In this document: piece after piece, positions 11,761 to 13,376 of the stretch
How the letters are laid out: every line of letters begins with the position of its first letter
How positions within the stretch are numbered: position 1 is the stretch's first letter
Assembly: GCA_964613745.1 (NCBI GenBank)
Contig: CAZTJA010000088.1
Span: 1 to 13,376 of the forward strand
Length of the DNA stretch: 13,376 bases
Direction of reading: 5' to 3'
Source: CAZTJA01 sp964613745
GTDB lineage: Bacteria > Desulfobacterota > Desulfomonilia > Desulfomonilales > Desulfomonilaceae
Notes under the pieces: generated by a model
Database searches by the model: none
What the model saw: the letters and a program-made list of their open reading frames with translations, nothing else
Told to the model about the DNA's origin: nothing
Translations under genes and position numbers: made by a program

Positions 11761-13376
11761 TTGAAAGAAATCGTCCTAGAAACTTCCAAAAATCCGGAAT
11801 CCGGAGATCTGAAGATCGGGGTTTACGTGTGTCACTGCGGGAAAAATATCGGCGGCACCGTTGATTGCAAAAGTGTGGCCGAGTTTGCTGAGAAATTGCC
11901 CGGGGTGACTTTGGCCAAAGACTCGTTATACACGTGTTCTGAACCTGGTCAGGAGCAGATCAAATCCGATATAAAAGAGCACGGACTTAACAGAGTTGTT
12001 GTAGCTTCCTGTACGCCGCGTCTGCATGAACCCACTTTTCGATCCGCTTGCGAAGCTGCTGGTCTAAATCCTTACCTTTTGGAAATGGCAAACATAAGAG
12101 AGCATTGCTCATGGGTTCATCTTCACGACAAAGATGCCGCCACTGAGAAGGCCAAAGACTTGGTAGAAATGGCTGTGTCTCGAGCGGCCCGACTTACGCC
12201 TCAGTTTGAATTAACAGTTCCCGTCACTCGCAAAGCTATGGTCATTGGCGGCGGGGTTGCCGGTATTCAAGCGGCATTGGATATGGCAGATGCCGGTTAC
12301 AAGGTTTATCTCGTGGAGCGTAGCGGCAGTATCGGCGGAAGAATGGCCCAGATTGATAAGACGTTTCCGACGATGGACTGCTCCATTTGCATTCTGGCTC
12401 CCAAGATGAGCGAAGTAGGGAGGCACCCGAATATCGAATTGCTCACATTGTCGGAAGTTAAAGCAGTTGAAGGTCATATTGGTAACTTCAAAGTAGATGT
12501 TCTCAAGAAGGCCAGATACGTCACTAAAGATTGCACTTCGTGCGGCGATTGCATTGAAGCATGTCCTCAATTAGCTCCTGACGAATTCAACGCGGGCCTT
12601 TCAATAAGGCGAGCTATTCATATTCCATTTGCTCAAGCCGTACCGTCCACATTCATGATCGACATGGAGCGATGTCTCAACAATCAAGGAATTGTCGCAT
12701 GTGACAGGTGCTTTCAGGCGTGTCAGCACAAATGTATCGATTTTGCGGATAGAGACGAAACTCTTAACCTGGAAGTAGGGACCATAGTTGTGGCCACAGG
12801 AGTGGACGTTTATGACCCTACGGCATTAACCGAACTTGGATACGGCAAATTCCCCAATGTGATCACTACACTCGAATTTGAAAGACTGATCAATGCCGGC
12901 GGCCCGTCCGGTGGTGAGCTTGTGAGACCATCCGATAGAAAACGTCCGGAAAGAGTGGCTTTTCTCCAATGTATCGGCTCACGGAGCAAGAGAAGCAATC
13001 CGTACTGCAGCAATGTCTGCTGTATGAATACTATAAAGGATGCTTTGCTCATCAAAGAACACTGGCCTGAGACTGATATTTACGTTTTCTACATAGATAT
13101 TCGAGCTTTTGGTAAGGGTTTTGAAGACCTCTTTCAACGGGCTCGCAGAGAAGGGGTACAATTCATAAGAGGCCTCCCCGGTGAGGTGATCGAAGATATT
13201 GATTCCGGTGACTTAACCCTTTTAGGCGAAAACACCTTGCTCGGCACAAATTACCGGTATTCCATGGACATGGTAATCCTGTCGGTTGGGATCAAGCCAC
13301 ATAAAGATGCCGACAAGATACAGCGACTGTTGAACTTGTCTATGGACACCGACGGCTTCTACATGGAGGCTCACCC
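11761..13376 (+). CDS. hdrA: HdrA-type FAD/iron-sulfur electron-bifurcating subunit, 3' end outside window
   Basis: The frame is open from a TTG start to the right edge; 538 residues are visible and the gene continues. It matches the HdrA family (subunit A of heterodisulfide reductase and related QmoA-like proteins). In order: an N-terminal domain with CHCGKNIGG (24-32), Cys59 and ASCTPRLHEP (82-91); an FAD Rossmann motif VIGGGVAGIQAA (161-172) with IGGRMAQIDKTFPTMDCSIC (191-210); a ferredoxin insertion with Cys258/261/264/268 and a second set Cys305-x8-Cys314-x2-Cys317-x3-Cys321; then LQCIGSRS (402-409), PYCSNVCCM (414-422) and YIDIRAFGKGFEDLF (444-458), all typical of HdrA. HdrA carries the flavin at which electron bifurcation or confurcation occurs. 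Being downstream of korDABC, it probably receives or supplies ferredoxin-level electrons. Partner HdrB/HdrC or MvhD genes are not in view. Confidence 0.9.
   Translation, partial: MKEIVLETSKNPESGDLKIGVYVCHCGKNIGGTVDCKSVAEFAEKLPGVTLAKDSLYTCSEPGQEQIKSDIKEHGLNRVVVASCTPRLHEPTFRSACEAAGLNPYLLEMANIREHCSWVHLHDKDAATEKAKDLVEMAVSRAARLTPQFELTVPVTRKAMVIGGGVAGIQAALDMADAGYKVYLVERSGSIGGRMAQIDKTFPTMDCSICILAPKMSEVGRHPNIELLTLSEVKAVEGHIGNFKVDVLKKARYVTKDCTSCGDCIEACPQLAPDEFNAGLSIRRAIHIPFAQAVPSTFMIDMERCLNNQGIVACDRCFQACQHKCIDFADRDETLNLEVGTIVVATGVDVYDPTALTELGYGKFPNVITTLEFERLINAGGPSGGELVRPSDRKRPERVAFLQCIGSRSKRSNPYCSNVCCMNTIKDALLIKEHWPETDIYVFYIDIRAFGKGFEDLFQRARREGVQFIRGLPGEVIEDIDSGDLTLLGENTLLGTNYRYSMDMVILSVGIKPHKDADKIQRLLNLSMDTDGFYMEAH

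Overview
The window is about 13.4 kb of bacterial chromosome, densely coding, with base composition near 45-50% GC. Gene content suggests an anaerobe of the former Deltaproteobacteria (Desulfobacterota: sulfate reducers and syntrophs, Desulfomonile-like). The main reason is a ferredoxin / 2-oxoacid:ferredoxin oxidoreductase / HdrA cluster, together with PBP1C, a type-2 dGTPase-like protein and a small RRM protein. The assignment is inference from gene content; no marker gene is present. I see no tRNA, rRNA, CRISPR, insertion sequence or integrase.

Region 1 (about 1-4224, + strand) is a closely packed row of housekeeping genes. It holds the C-terminal end of an EI24/CysZ-like membrane protein, a small zinc-ribbon protein with one membrane helix, a dGTPase-like HD hydrolase, and penicillin-binding protein 1C with its glycosyltransferase, transpeptidase and C-terminal BiPBP_C domains all intact. 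Region 2 (4225-5901, - strand) holds a single-RRM RNA-binding protein with its own promoter, a roughly 200-nt leader and a terminator, and upstream of it a D-2-hydroxyacid dehydrogenase of the glyoxylate/hydroxypyruvate reductase type.

Region 3 (5902-8521, + strand) is the most unusual part. Two tandem paralogous genes encode proteins with an N-terminal CxxC-x10-CxxC zinc ribbon joined directly to ankyrin repeats (13 and 6 repeats plus an N-terminal half repeat). The six repeats of the shorter protein line up in order with the last six of the longer one. A near-consensus sigma-54 promoter lies upstream of the first gene, with a 14-bp perfect palindrome about 130 bp further upstream. A strong intrinsic terminator closes the unit. 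This looks like a conditionally expressed pair of protein-binding adaptors of unknown target.

Region 4 (8522-13376, + strand) is an energy-metabolism operon that runs off the window. It has a sigma-70-type promoter with an 18-bp perfect palindrome near -67, then a 2x[4Fe-4S] ferredoxin (KorD-like), KorA, KorB, KorC, and an HdrA-type flavin/iron-sulfur protein that starts with TTG. The Kor complex should oxidise a 2-oxoacid (probably 2-oxoglutarate) to its acyl-CoA and reduce ferredoxin. The co-directional HdrA suggests those electrons enter a heterodisulfide-reductase-like electron-bifurcating or confurcating complex, whose other subunits would lie beyond the right edge.
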